A stretch of 64,000 bases of DNA from Pocillopora verrucosa (Eukaryota; Cnidaria; Anthozoa; Scleractinia; Pocilloporidae), in assembly GCF_036669915.1 (NCBI RefSeq), contig NC_089314.1, positions 6,781,778-6,845,777 of the forward strand, written 5' to 3'. Positions 49,901 to 59,527 of this stretch are shown in pieces. The notes below the pieces were generated by a model, which had not been told where the DNA came from, searched no databases, and saw nothing but the letters and a program-made list of their open reading frames with translations. A program made the translations under genes and the position numbers. The number at the start of each line of letters is the position of its first letter. Position 1 is the first letter of the stretch.

Positions 49901-52900
49901 GCTCCATGTTTGTACTGAGTGCATCAGTGGAATAAAAAATTTGCAGACCTTAGAAATGAATATCAGATTATTGCAGTAAAAAGTCTCACCAGTTTGCGTT
50001 AGTACAGTTTCAAAGTGCTCAGGTGTGGTGAGGTTAAAGTATATTTTTTTGATATCAGGCGCGAAGAAGTGGTGAGAAATGTCATAGGAATCCCAGCATT
50101 CATAGTGATTATGGCTCCATTTCCAGTCGCAGTATTACTCCCAACCAGTGAGTGTTCTTGTTACTTTAGGTGTAGTTATCTGCCTGACGACCTTCGTTTA
50201 GGAACGGCAGTATTGTTTTAGTATGCCGTTATGCTGGTCAGGAATTTTTCTTTAATACTAAATCAACTTTAACTGAGTTGATTAAGTAGGGGATCGATTT
50301 TTACTGTTGTCACTGTATAGTTTATCCTGGTGTAATGCTTAGCTGTATTTGATCGTGATGTTGTACCCATGTGTAGTTTATCGTCGTCTTTCGCCCATGG
50401 AAAGTTGATTCTGGTGTTTGGCCCATGCGTATTTAATCCTTTTGTGTTGCCTATGTAAGTTGATCCTCGTGTTGCTCCGATGTTTAGTCTGCAGGGACCA
50501 AAATCGGAGGATGATGTTGCCGATGGTGCTGAAGCTGAAGAACCTGGCGAGTTGTCTGGATACGAACCCGAGTCTGACGTGAACACCATGACGGTATTTA
50601 GCGTTTCATATCTGCAACTGAGCAACTCCTGTCACGCTTGGACAATCAGTTTGACAGTACTTAAGTTTACTTCACTGCTAGACAATTAGGCGGATAGTTA
50701 CATGAACGGTATTTGCATGAGTAAATTCGGAGTTTGTGGGAGAATTGTTACAGGGAAGGTAGGGTGCTAATCAGAATGTTCCTCCAAGCAAACTGGTGGG
50801 ACGAGTTGATAAAGCTCAGGATATTGCCCCCTTTATCACGACGATGGCTGCAATTTGTTCGTCTTTAGAGCAACCCCTTCATCGAACCGTAAAAATAGTG
50901 TAAAAAATTATTCCTATTGCTGTACTTTGAGTGATGATTCGTGCATAAACCAATTGAACGAATAACAATGACTAAATAAATAAATCAAAATCAAATATGA
51001 GAATAAATTCATAATACTTATATAAACAAATAGATAACAATAGTTAAATTTTAGATTTCATCAAGGGAGGAGATTTAAAACTGCACTGACTTATGCTTGG
51101 CTTAAACAGATTTAGCGGAAATTAAGTTGCTTGAGTTTTAAATTAAACGTAATAGTAAAGTCCCTTGTAATTAAACGTCCAGGTAAACGCTCGGCATTTT
51201 GAAGAGGCTCCTAAGTTATCCAAACTGACGGCCACCCCGCATGAGCGTCACGTGGTACTTAAGGAACCCACTAGTGATGTAATGTGGGAAAGTGACTCAG
51301 AGAGCGACCCAGTCCCCGCCCAACCAACACTACACCAACATGAACAACAGCAACAAGAACACCTGACGGCAAACGTTGAAACAAACGCAAACAATATCAC
51401 ACACTCTCCGTTCGTTCGAAATAGTCTTACGAGAAAACCTTGTAGACATAAAAGTCTTGAACAGTTATTCAATCAGTCAAACAGTAAAGGCGACCGATCG
51501 GCCTGGCCGCCAATAGCTCGAGCTGGTAAATGGAACAGTATGGAACAAGTGAAGAAAAGAAACGATTTTATTGGAGAGCGTACACGATCACTACCCACTT
51601 CACGCTGGCAAAGCGACGAAAGAGTAAACCTAGGACAAGGGATAGGCCTTTGGCAGCTCTCTGAAAAGCTTAACGTTTTGCGCGCCAGTAGGGAAGGTGT
51701 GGCGGAGCTAAAAAATGATGACTATAAAGTAAATGTTATTGCTGCTTCTCACGAACCTGTCATACAGAACTTCAATACTGATAATCAAACAATTTTTCAT
51801 GATGATTTAAGTCAGTTAGTAAGAAAGCCTTCCCTGAGGCAAAGGATATTCCACGACAAAAAGATCGCCGAAACGCCTGAGGACGAAAGTACGCCGATCC
51901 CGGGTGACTTTGCCGGAGGCTCTAGCTTAAAAAGGAGAAATTCGCTGGTAATAAAACGCAACAGAACCAAGGTAAAAAATTTAAAAAGATAAACTTTTCA
52001 ACTTAAACATTTAAATTTAAAAGATAAAAGAGAGCCCTCCTCTTAAAATAAAACAGTGGCTGTCGAACATAAATATATTTTCTCGAGCCTAAACTTTGGA
52101 CACGTAGCCTAAACCCATAATAAGTATATAATAACGTATGAAAAATTATGAGGGTATTTTAAATCTAAGCTTTAATTGAGACAGAATGGCATCCTCCGCT
52201 GTTTTCAAGATGAAACTTCATGTAAATAAGCGACTGTTAAACCAAAGAGCTAGAAAAGTTAAGTGCTCAAACAAGACTTTCTGAGAAACACAGATTGAAC
52301 TTTTACTCGGAATGTAAATTTTGAATTCAACCTCTTTTTAGTTGCTAGACGAATGGTCACGAGTGAAAGAGTAAACTCTGATCCTTTTATATTAAAAGTT
52401 CGCGTCTCAGTATTTAAGGAGTTAAATTGGTGTGATTTATAAAACTTAACCATTCGTACTCGAACTAAGCTTGAATTGAAACCCACTGTAACTTAGATTG
52501 AACTTAAACCCCGCGTTATGAAAACGATAAAATGGTTTAAACCAAAACTTTTAAGTCGGTGAATGCTAAGTTCAATGATAAAATTATAAAAGCTATAATC
52601 ACTCTTTGTTCACTTAGTGCACTTGATGTTTTCAGTTTATGCGTGAATGACCCAGAGACGTATTTTATTGCTGTTTATGATAAATCATGTTAGTTTTTTT
52701 AAAGGTGCAGTGTAAACGAAACTTCACCAATCTCTTCTGATAGTTGATTTAAAATAATTATAATGATAAACCTAACAGACCTGCTGGTTGTTGATCGTTC
52801 AACAGACGGACTCTCTTCCTGAATCTGATAACAGCAAGCCTGATACATTCAGCGCAGAACTTGAAGCTCAGGTGAAAAAAGCTAATACTATGGGCATTTG

Positions 52901-55900
52901 CTTTTGACTACTTGTAAAATTCTTGCTGTCAGCAGCCACCGTAAATCGTTATTAAAGAGGATTACTTTTCAAACACCAGTAGATTTTGATGTTTAAGTTT
53001 CGTGTTGTCCACTCGCGGCCAGCTTTCCGAGACCATAGGACATGATACGCCCCACAATCCACTGCTGGCGGAATTTAACAGCATATGATAACCAGAGGTC
53101 GAAGAAGTTTTAATTATGCTTTAAATGCATGTGTCTAATTTGGCACTGCCAAACATAACACCTATTAACTGCACGTAATTTTGCTTTTCACATCAATAAT
53201 GAAAAAAAAAAACTGAGTTCCAAACTAGCTGCAGTTGTTGCAGCGAAAAGCATGACAATTGATGTTATGGCTTTACAAAACACCCTACAGTACATGATGT
53301 AAAAAAACCCTGATCAAACAGGAAAAATGAACAGAACTTGAAGGCGAAGAGTTAATCGTGATCATTGGAACAATAAAAATAATTTGAATAACATTGATTT
53401 AACCCGTGTAACTGCACCCTGATTAATTGTCATTCACTTGCTTGATTAAACACTAAAATTGACATCAAACAGCTAAGCCTTGAACGAAAAGTAGTCCTTC
53501 GCTTTTATTATTATTTTTGTTATTTTCATTATTGCCTTTATCATTGATACTATTATTATTACTTTATCGTCATTGTTGTGATAAATAATATTACTATCAT
53601 TATACAGTTTAAAAGTGTAATCGAAGAAGATGATGAAGACATTGATGAAGATGACGTAGGAGACGAGGAATTAGCTCAGTTAGTTGCCATGGCAAGAGCT
53701 AATACAGAGTCTGAAGATGATAGTGAGACGGAAGCAGAAGCGCCCGAGGGGGAGAGGGGTGCAGCTGTTGGTTCAGACTCTTTGTCTGAGGCATCCTCAA
53801 ATACGCCACTGCATGTAAGTACTTAACAGCACGTTAGTGCCACATATCACATCAGTCTTGCATATCACGCTCGTACCACATATCACATTAGTATCGCATC
53901 TCACGTGGGTACCACATATCGCATTTAATTTAGTGCCTCATATCACGTTGGTATCGAACATCATTAGTACCACATATCACGTACATATCGCATATCACGC
54001 AAATAGCACATGTCACATTTTGTACTGATATCACTCAACTCCCACATATCACGTTAGTACTTATATGACGTAAGTACCGCATATCACATTAGTACTGCTA
54101 TCACGTTATTACCAGATATCACGTTAGTACCACATATCACGTTAGCACTGATATCACGTTACTACCACATATCACGTTAGTACCACATATCACATTAGAA
54201 CCTCATTTTACGTATCAGATGTCTGAGTCTCGCAAGTATCACATATCCTCACATGACGCGATAGATGACTAGTTTGAATTCTTGTCACCCCTTTCCCGCC
54301 TACTCCCCTCCCATGGGCTTAGCAGATGCCCGAGTAATGGGTGGTACGTCTTAGACCAAATAATTAAGTACGACAAGAAATGTGCGTGAATACCTTTACA
54401 CTAAATTTTATGGGAATTTTTTTGATCGTCGATTATTTTTTTGATAGTTATCTCCTATGATAGTGTTCAGTGTTTCATCCAGTGGTTTATCTTTTTCTGT
54501 TGAAGGCATCAGTAGCAGAGAGTAATGTTCCAGAGCGTATGTATAAACTGGTTTTAGCGGGAGACGCGGCAGTTGGCAAATCAAGCTTCATACTCAGACT
54601 CTGTAGGAACAGATTCCACAGCGCGCTGAATTCCACGCTCGGTATGTAACTCGATTTCGACTGCGGTTTGTTTACACGAGACTGTTTAAACACGCTCAGG
54701 TATAGCGTCAGATGCCGTGGAAAAGCTGTAGTGGTTTACATTCGTTCAGCCAAAGCAAAACAAACCTCCTAAATAACGTGTTTTTCTGTGATGGTCGGTA
54801 ATTTTTATAGTGAAGTGGATATTCATGAAGGCTCTGTGTTCCCTTACTTCAGGCGTGGATTTTCAGATGAAAACGCTGGTTGTGGATGACAAAACCATTG
54901 CATTTCAATTATGGGATACTGCTGGCCAAGAAAGGTAATTTTTTGGACGTAACGTGTTTTAAGGTGTCCGCATCCGGCTCAAAATTCTTGCACGATTGGT
55001 GTCCATCGGTGAAGTGGAATAGAGGCTAATCTAGCGAATTTCCTTTACGTGATACGTAACATGTCAAACTCCGGTCGACTGTGGCTGCTAAAATGTTCTT
55101 CTGACTAAGGATGCGGTTTATGCGTCGATTGGGCTTCTATTGGGTTTCCATTGGGCTTCTCGGCCAAAGGAATCTTAAAAAACCTGTGCCTTGCTCACAG
55201 ATTTGTCTCAGTTTAGTTCAGACGAATTGAAAGACCTCTGCCATATTTAAGCTTCAGTAGGAACTTAAATACCATAAAAGGCAGTTTTGAAATATCTCTC
55301 TGCTAATTTATCTAAGTTCTAGTTTATTTAAACTGTTGTTTAATTCTATAAATTTTTGGTGTTCTCTTTCGTCGGAGGACCCCCTGAAAACCACCTAGAG
55401 TGATGGAGGCCTGCTCTTGAAATATGTATTTTACTATTATTATCATTATTATAGGTTCCGAAGTATCGCCAAGTCTTACTTTCGCAAAGCTGACGGTGTG
55501 TTATTGCTCTATGACGTCACTTGTGAAACATCCTTCATTAATGTTCGTGATTGGGTGGAAGCTATAGAGGTAAATATTCCCTAACTGGTTATTGCCCATA
55601 AATGGCTTCGTCGCTTATCTTAATTTTCCCATTAAACTGATTTTAAATCATTTCAGGAAAGCACATCCAAACCGATTCCCATCATGCTGTGTGGTAACAA
55701 GACTGATTTGCGCCAGTCGTATATTGCTGAAGGAAAGACCGTTATAACAGAGGAAAATGGGGAGAAATTAGCAAGAGTGAGTTATCGAAATTGAGGTCTC
55801 TATAGGGTATGGGTTACCAAGCTGTATCGGTAAACGTTTCTGTCTGGTGACCTATATCAATGGCCTGCAGATGATTTTCATGCTGCAGTGAAATTAGCCA

Positions 55901-57004
55901 ACGGTTTCGTTAGAGCACTTATCGCTGCTAACGCGTTACTCCTTTAACACTGCAGCAAGAGTGAAATCACTGGGGAAAAAAAACAAAGCAAAACATAACA
56001 AAACAAAACGAAAAGCGAAAAAAACGTCTTCTACTTTCACTTAAATTAAATGACTGTGTTCTTTTCTATGTTAACAGGAATATGGTGCTCTGTTCACCGA
56101 AACAAGTTCAAAAGAAAACAAGAATATAACAGATGCTTGTATTGAGCTGGGAAGGTAAGAAAAACTTCGCTGCTTGGTCAAAAAACTAGTCAACTGACTT
56201 TTCACATCAACCAAAGTCGGTGACTTTGTTTAACTGACTGTATAGTTGAGTATATGAACTATCATTCCATGAACGCGCGTTGAATATTTAACAAATAGAT
56301 TCCAAGTTGTCGTGCGTCTGTTCAGTAATAGATCACAGATGACGTCAAAATATGGTAAGAACAAAAAAATGGCACACGAGGCGCAGCCGAGTGTGTCACT
56401 GATGTTCTTACCACATTTTGACGTCCTCTGTGATCTATTACTGAACAGACGCACGGCAACTTGAAATCTATTTGTTTTATAAAATAAAGGATTTAAAAAG
56501 TTTCAATGATGACGTCATCTATACGTCTGTCCTCCGATGGATCATAAGTGAGAACCAATCAGAATGCGTGCATAACTGAGCTTATTATATAAAAGATAAT
56601 TGATGGCTATTTAAAACGCCCAAAAACATAGATAATTGTGCCAAACTTTGTTTTGTAAGAACAAACGGAATGTTACAATGTACAAAAACACTTCCGGTTA
56701 AACTTTGCTTTCATGCACCTAATGGCTAAGCCTATGAAGACTCTTGAATTACGTTATCTAATGATCCAGTTTTTCATGACGTAAATCAAATGCCAAGTTC
56801 TGCAAACTTACAAACCTTTGCCTGAAACGCCAACCTGATACTGTTTAGCAACAATCGTTTGTTTAGAATTACATTTGGTTGTTTTCGTTTATTCGTCCTA
56901 GATTGCTAAGGAAAATTGAGGATACAGAAGTGGAACAAAGCAATGGGTTGACATTGAAAGAAGGGGACGAGAAAAGCAAGAAGAAATCCTGTTGCCTCAC
57001 ATAG
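33736..57004 (+). CDS. RASEF: RASEF (Rab45)/CRACR2A-family large Rab GTPase: EF hands, coiled coil, Rab domain
   Basis: Exons: 1a 33736-34049 or 1b 40247-40575; 2 42534-42686; 3 43037-43127; 4 43627-43722; 5 43855-43926; 6 44284-44399; (7 44759-44827; 8 45083-45135, decayed); 9 45633-45742; 10 46185-46402; 11 47070-47276; 12 47566-48288; 13 48775-48869; 14 49266-49320; 15 49733-49768; 16 50059-50147; 17 50488-50593; 18 51183-51971; 19 52806-52871; 20 53608-53814; 21 54506-54641; 22 54853-54934; 23 55455-55569; 24 55657-55776; 25 56078-56154; 26 56902-57004. Introns are GT-AG and phases agree except around 7-8. The order EF pair, coiled coil, disordered linker, Rab is diagnostic of the family, and the Rab part is closest to RASEF. 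The family links calcium to vesicle transport at Golgi and endosomal membranes. Exon 2 carries an in-frame TAG. Leaving out exons 2, 7 and 8 gives 4038 nt (1345 residues with exon 1b). Confidence 0.85.
34050..36957. other. Intron or intergenic, no exon seen
   Basis: Between exon 1a and exon 1b. AT-rich with A and T runs. No exon in either strand was convincing. Confidence 0.4.
36958..37167 (-). repeat. MITE-like repeat, family B (copy 1)
   Basis: Begins 'ttaaccgttttacaccccgacatcagtat' and ends near 'tctTaaagtttaaagg'. It shares blocks with 37911-38392 ('atttcc.tt', 'aatcaa.agc.tc.ttg', 'gatt.agctgt..cac') and the same TTAACCCTTTACACCCTAA-type end as 60454-60670. Non-coding. Confidence 0.55.
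37911..38392 (+). repeat. MITE-like repeat, family B (copy 2), split by a nested insertion
   Basis: The ends are inverted (taaaccctttacaccctaag at the left, ggggttaaagggttaac at the right). The body is interrupted at 37951-38206 by a family D foldback flanked by a 13-bp direct repeat. Removing the insert rejoins 'gatcagtatgcatattctcta' to 'tactgatttctatacatttc', as in other copies. The open frame at 38188-38451 lies in this repeat and is not a gene. Confidence 0.7.
37938..38219. mobile_element. Family D foldback insertion with 13-bp target-site duplication
   Basis: tgcatattctcta occurs at 37938-37950 and again at 38207-38219. Inside are a 51-bp lead (37951-38001), arm 1 (38002-38098), a 14-bp spacer and arm 2 (38113-38209). 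The two 97-bp arms are perfect inverted copies. The lead and one arm match 8024-8162. Confidence 0.8.
38393..40246. other. Intron or promoter region of exon 1b, no exon seen
   Basis: No exon recognised. The minus-strand open frame at 39403-39612 has no family features. The last few hundred bases should include the exon 1b promoter. Confidence 0.4.
40247..40575 (+). CDS. RASEF: RASEF-like alternative first exon 1b (EF-hand pair, second loop atypical)
   Basis: From ATG 40247, 109 codons plus 2 nt, ending LLSG at gg|GTAAAT. EF loop 1 is 21-32 ([12 protein letters not shown]), canonical. Loop 2 is 55-66 ([12 protein letters not shown]), with Asn at position 6 instead of Gly and Asp at 12 instead of Glu. 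Asp at 12 usually lowers calcium affinity and favours magnesium. After the EF pair comes a helix with [16 protein letters not shown], which matches in position the helix that follows the EF hands in CRACR2A. Paralogous to exon 1a. Confidence 0.85.
41861..42067 (+). repeat. MITE-like repeat, family A (copy 2)
   Basis: Starts 'ttaaccctttaactcccaag' and ends 'gggttttaagggtta'. Same order of blocks as 61339-61550 and the complement of 821-1030. Lies in the intron before exon 2. Confidence 0.75.
42534..42686 (+). CDS. RASEF: RASEF-like exon 2, interrupted by an in-frame TAG
   Basis: Acceptor ttttttctctag, donor gag|GTAC, 153 nt, entering and leaving in phase 2. It reads [11 protein letters not shown]...[10 protein letters not shown], then TAG (42631-42633), then [18 protein letters not shown]. 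Both sides match CRACR2A around its 'FEDFLTR...ELECALKR' stretch with no gap. So the frame is right and the stop replaces a sense codon. The length is an exact multiple of three and exons 1 and 3 have matching phases, so skipping it keeps the frame. If retained, the product ends at about 140-145 residues, an EF-hand-only protein comparable to the Rab-less CRACR2B. Confidence 0.75.
43037..44399 (+). CDS. RASEF: RASEF-like exons 3-6, coiled coil
   Basis: Exons 43037-43127, 43627-43722, 43855-43926 and 44284-44399 read open in one frame: [20 protein letters not shown] (exon 3), [16 protein letters not shown] (4), [20 protein letters not shown] (5), [20 protein letters not shown] (6). Heptad-like Leu/Ile spacing and many Glu/Lys/Gln show a coiled coil, which in RASEF and CRACR2A drives self-association. 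Exon 6 lines up with the RASEF stretch containing 'AQTNIAFLQSEL'. Exon 6 leaves in phase 2. Confidence 0.85.
43382..43503. repeat. Foldback related to family E (SINE-associated), intron 3
   Basis: Arms 43382-43437 and 43448-43503 are inverted (51 of 56 positions match) around a 10-bp spacer; the core word is gtgaatatgaaagc.atctt. The flanking 'atatttgaactgtggat' is also found, complemented, at about 62239-62256, so this belongs with the 62175-62470 element. Confidence 0.7.
44098..44117. repeat. (AAC)n microsatellite
   Basis: Short CAA/AAC run in intron 5. Confidence 0.75.
44759..45135 (+). pseudogene. RASEF: RASEF-like exons 7 and 8, decayed copy of an exon pair
   Basis: Exon 7 (44759-44827) reads [12 protein letters not shown], then TAA (44796-44798), then SLTRQLQLL. 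Exon 8 (from 45083 or 45085, to 45135) reads [17 protein letters not shown]. These match RASEF 'SLERQIEILQ' and 'KLHDSNDGLRSALE' in place. Exon 7 exits in phase 2, but exon 8 needs phase 0 or 1 whichever AG is used, and exon 8 to exon 9 is also out of phase. The pair therefore cannot be spliced into an open frame. An intact equivalent is exons 13-14. Confidence 0.7.
45262..45400. repeat. MITE, family C (copy 1), intron 8
   Basis: The core inverted ends are 'caactgcccacctacccctcccctaa' (45287 on) and its complement-like 'ttaggggaggggtgggtgagtagttg' (to 45381). Same family at 48322-48415 and 60189-60324. Confidence 0.8.
45633..47276 (+). CDS. RASEF: RASEF-like exons 9-11, disordered linker with a repeated CEVDD motif
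   Basis: Exon 9 (45633-45742; alternative acceptor gives 45629) reads [18 protein letters not shown], a Ser/Pro-rich linker. The acceptor at 45632 fits phase 2, so exon 6 can join it directly. Exon 10 (46185-46402) holds [20 protein letters not shown] and exon 11 (47070-47276) holds [25 protein letters not shown] has a comparable single 'NCEVDSLPES' site. The two exons thus look like internal duplicates. All are open and in phase. Confidence 0.7.
46913..46934. repeat. (AATG)n microsatellite
   Basis: Short simple repeat in intron 10. Confidence 0.7.
47566..48288 (+). CDS. RASEF: RASEF-like exon 12, long basic and charged disordered exon
   Basis: Acceptor aaactaaacag, donor acg|GTATGA, 241 codons in phase 0. 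Lys/Arg/Ser/Asp-rich, with degenerate internal repeats ([37 protein letters not shown]) and [15 protein letters not shown]. No domain; this fills the variable middle of the family. If the donor is not used, reading on gives only one extra residue before a TGA at 48292-48294 (...TETV), so a shorter protein lacking the Rab domain is possible. Confidence 0.7.
48322..48415. repeat. MITE, family C (copy 2), intron 12
   Basis: gaactgcacaccaacccctccc at the left and ggttaggggaggggtaggtg at the right form inverted ends. Flanks 'tcaatatctta' and 'cagatactga' extend the inverted match. Confidence 0.8.
48775..49320 (+). CDS. RASEF: RASEF-like exons 13-14, intact paralogue of exons 7-8
   Basis: Exon 13 (48775-48869) ends [14 protein letters not shown] and exon 14 (49266-49320) reads [18 protein letters not shown]. 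They correspond to the same RASEF segment as exons 7-8, with matching boundaries (tta ca|gtaag in both), an open frame and compatible phases (0 in, 2 between, 0 out). This copy supplies the final coiled-coil helix of the protein. Confidence 0.8.
49733..53814 (+). CDS. RASEF: RASEF-like exons 15-20, disordered and acidic linker
   Basis: Exons 49733-49768, 50059-50147, 50488-50593, 51183-51971, 52806-52871 and 53608-53814. Exon 16 is Ser-rich ([14 protein letters not shown]). Exon 17 must use the upstream AG at 50487 to stay in phase; the more obvious AG at 50494 would shift the frame. Exon 18 is a 263-codon disordered exon with Gln-rich ([10 protein letters not shown]) and basic Ser stretches. 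Exon 20 is strongly acidic ([16 protein letters not shown]), like the acidic stretch before the G domain in RASEF relatives. No domain or membrane segment. Confidence 0.75.
53834..54247. repeat. Minisatellite, about 18-20 bp unit (accacatatcacgttagt), intron 20
   Basis: About 20 diverged units between exons 20 and 21. The best-preserved run is 54100-54200 ('taccacatatcacgttag'). The open frame at 53837-54028 is the translated repeat, not a gene. Confidence 0.85.
54506..57004 (+). CDS. RASEF: RASEF-like exons 21-26, Rab GTPase domain and prenylation tail
   Basis: Exons 54506-54641, 54853-54934, 55455-55569, 55657-55776, 56078-56154 and 56902-57004. All G-box motifs are present: P-loop GDAAVGKS, switch [29 protein letters not shown] (with the catalytic Gln), NKTD and ETSSK. 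The switch II to alpha-2 region is nearly identical to RASEF as I recall it. The C-terminus KKKSCCLT carries two cysteines of a CCxx geranylgeranylation signal, giving membrane attachment. No lesions in any of these exons, in contrast to exons 2 and 7-8. A downstream promoter making a Rab-only product is possible (the Met in [12 protein letters not shown]), but nothing in the sequence proves it. Confidence 0.93.
56291..56475. repeat. Foldback element, last intron of the RASEF-like gene
   Basis: Arms 56291-56362 and 56404-56475 match inverted at 68 of 72 positions. The loop is 41 bp. The sequence to about 56590 (gacgtcatctatacg, accaatcagaatgcgtgcat, gagcttattatataa) reads like the rest of a dispersed element. 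Non-coding. Confidence 0.75.
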
Positions 57005-57696
57005 CCAGTGCATGGATTGGCAGCGAAACCACCGCGACCGAGATATGTCAATATGAAGAAACTTTGAATTTTATTTATTTCATATTGTTAGCTTTTCAAA
57101 GAAGCCATACAATATATTGAACCGTGTCTTACCTGTGAGATAATTAGTTTTAAAGCATATATCGTCGTTAATGTGCACTGTAAATAACTCGTATTTAAAA
57201 GAATTTGAATTGGAATTTTTTAATGTGCAATGGGATGACGTCTTATCATACCATGTATGTAAAAAATTATCAACATTTTTTCTTAGCATCAATATTAACT
57301 TATTTGAATCACGTCTCATTGAAGTGAAATGAGTAATATAGGATTAATAGTATAGCCAGCATCACGATATTGTCATTTTTTAGCAGGAAATATTTTGTAA
57401 ATATTTATGACGTTACATACAAATACCCAATTGTTTTCTGATTTTCCCATTTTTACGCCTGTCTTATTTTCCATACAGTTGCATAAGCTGTGAGGAATGA
57501 ATGTGAAGCTTATGTGAGAAAAGAAAATAGGACGTGTTCAATTCAGTACAACTCGTTCAAAACGGTTGACAACGACTGCAGTTGATTGTAATTGCTATTT
57601 GTGGAGTGTACACTCTGAGCAGTCCCTACTTCTCGGTGAGGCATTCGCGCGAGTCAAAAATAACTCATTGAAGAAAAAAAAAAAAAATGCCAGCGA

Positions 57697-57782
57697 GCCG
57701 CGCGAAACTCTGGGAGTGAGACGCACGAAAAGTAAGGACGCCACTTTTTTTTTACCGCCTCACTCCCAGAGTTCCGCGCGGC
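57697..57782. repeat. GC-rich inverted repeat
   Basis: 24-bp arms (gccgcgcgaaactctgggag... and complement, 23 of 24 match) around a 38-bp spacer with a T9 run. A GC-rich island in AT-rich DNA, possibly part of a mobile element. Confidence 0.6.
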
Positions 57783-58934
57783 GCACCAACAGCAATAGTT
57801 CTTCTCCCGATTTTTTTCTTTTGACTCGTACGACGGACCTCGCCCGAAAAGAAAGTACTTAGAGTACCTAGCAAAGTTTGGTTTACAACTTTACCCACTC
57901 AGCAACATTCCATAGTAGGACGCAACTTTGCTTTTCTGTATTCGTTTCATATTACGTTATGTTCGAGTTGTGCCGAGGAAACGCGTTTGGCAAAGGAAGC
58001 TGGTATTCCTGTAGTTAAAACAGGCTATTGAACATGGTGGCACGTTGCCGTAGTTACTCATACGTTTGTACTTTTACAAGTTTTTATTTAAGCACATTGA
58101 ATTGTCGTTCGCGTCGGTAGTCGATAAAAATCGTAATTATTACTATTTTGTACATAAATTTTATGGTCGCCATGCATTAAACGACTCAGAACTATGAAAT
58201 GGATGTTTTTAAAGTTGTCTCAACTTTAAACTTTGTTCTGTACCTTTCCGTTTATTGTTAATTTAGCGGTATCTTTTATAGGATAGCATCCTGAGCAGTT
58301 ATTACACCGCTAATTTATGAACGAGTAGTCCCTCTTTTTCGTCGAAGTCAGCTGCTCGAAGCCTTCAGGTTCTCAAGAGGCTGACGAATGGTGCTGTGTT
58401 GGGCAGACCTTGAGGACTTAGACCACATGCTTTTGCAAATGATATGCAGAGTAGACAGATTCGTCAAAGGAGGAATCTCCACCCCTACCCCACAAATAAT
58501 AGCACAAATGTTTGAATCAGTTAACCCTACGTGATGGCTGGAAACATAACAATGTCAGCTACCACCCCAGCCCTCTCCTCCCCAGTCTCGCGCTTTTCTA
58601 CCGCCTTTTTCTCCGGGGTAATGTTTCCCTGAGCAGTCTTGAGCGTATGTTATTGTAATGGAGTAGAAATGTTTGCCTTCCTCAGAACCTGTGTCAGAGG
58701 AACCGTTCTGTATGTATAGTAAACAAAATAGTAATGAACTTGTTGACATAACATAGTTATGAAATTGTTGACTGAGAGAGGATTTCTCCCAAACGATGTG
58801 GGCAACCCTACTTTCATCTTCCTTCAACTGTAGTGGAGCTTTGCATTATTCGGACACTAACTGTGCAAGGATATTCATACACGACACCATCAAGGGTTGG
58901 ATACCTTGCCTTGAATGAGCGGCCAATCTAACTT

Positions 58935-58995
58935 ATAAATAAATAAATAAATAAATAAATAAACAAATAGACAAATAAATACATCCATAAATGGA
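58935..58995. repeat. (AAAT)n microsatellite
   Basis: About 15 units of ataa with a few C substitutions toward the end. Confidence 0.85.
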
Positions 58996-59427
58996 TAAAT
59001 AAATATCTTTATGGCTGAAGGGGTTTTTTATATTACCGGTACTCGGCCACTGGGCGTTAGTACCCGTTCTTTGAGATCTAACGGTTAATGAAGGAAATTT
59101 TGACATGAAAGAAGAGAATAGTATGCTAGTCCTTGTTGGTAGGACTGCTCTAACTTGAAGCTGCTTTGATAAAACAATTTATGAGTCAGAAAAAGCATTA
59201 TATCTCTACAAGAAAGCCCAACCATATAGTATGATCAAACTGATGTTTGTACGTCCGACTTAATTCTTAGCGTACTATTGAGACTTGTTCGTCATAAAGA
59301 TTATACGGAAATATTGACAGACTACGAAAGCGTAGTTTGATATATTTGCATTGATGCTGCAACTATAAGAAATCACATTTTCCTCTGGAAATATGTAGAG
59401 AGAGACCATAACAAAACACCTTTCAAT

Positions 59428-59433
59428 TTTATT
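59428..59433 (-). terminator. Possible polyadenylation signal of DCPS
   Basis: AATAAA on the minus strand, about 95 nt beyond the DCPS stop codon. Confidence 0.45.
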
Positions 59434-59527
59434 CGTCTTAACCTCCATTCCAGGCTAGTCTGCTCAGACCAAGCTATCATATATCAGTTAAAATAAGTTC
59501 TAACAAGTCTGTGGTTATTTGTCCTCA

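Larger units (their letters stand above)
57005..59420. other. Intergenic between convergent RASEF-like and DCPS genes
   Basis: No gene seen. Holds the inverted repeat at 57697-57782 and an (AAAT)n run. The open frames at 57566-57862 and 58555-58827 are low-complexity and overlap the inverted repeat or have no features. Confidence 0.45.

Noticed and set aside
50495..50593. Exon 17 starting at the stronger acceptor (ctgcag)
   Set aside because: It would shift the frame after exon 16, which exits in phase 2. The acceptor at 50487 (gatgtttag) keeps the frame.
53837..54028. 63-codon His/Ile/Thr-rich open frame
   Set aside because: It is the translated 18-20-bp minisatellite.
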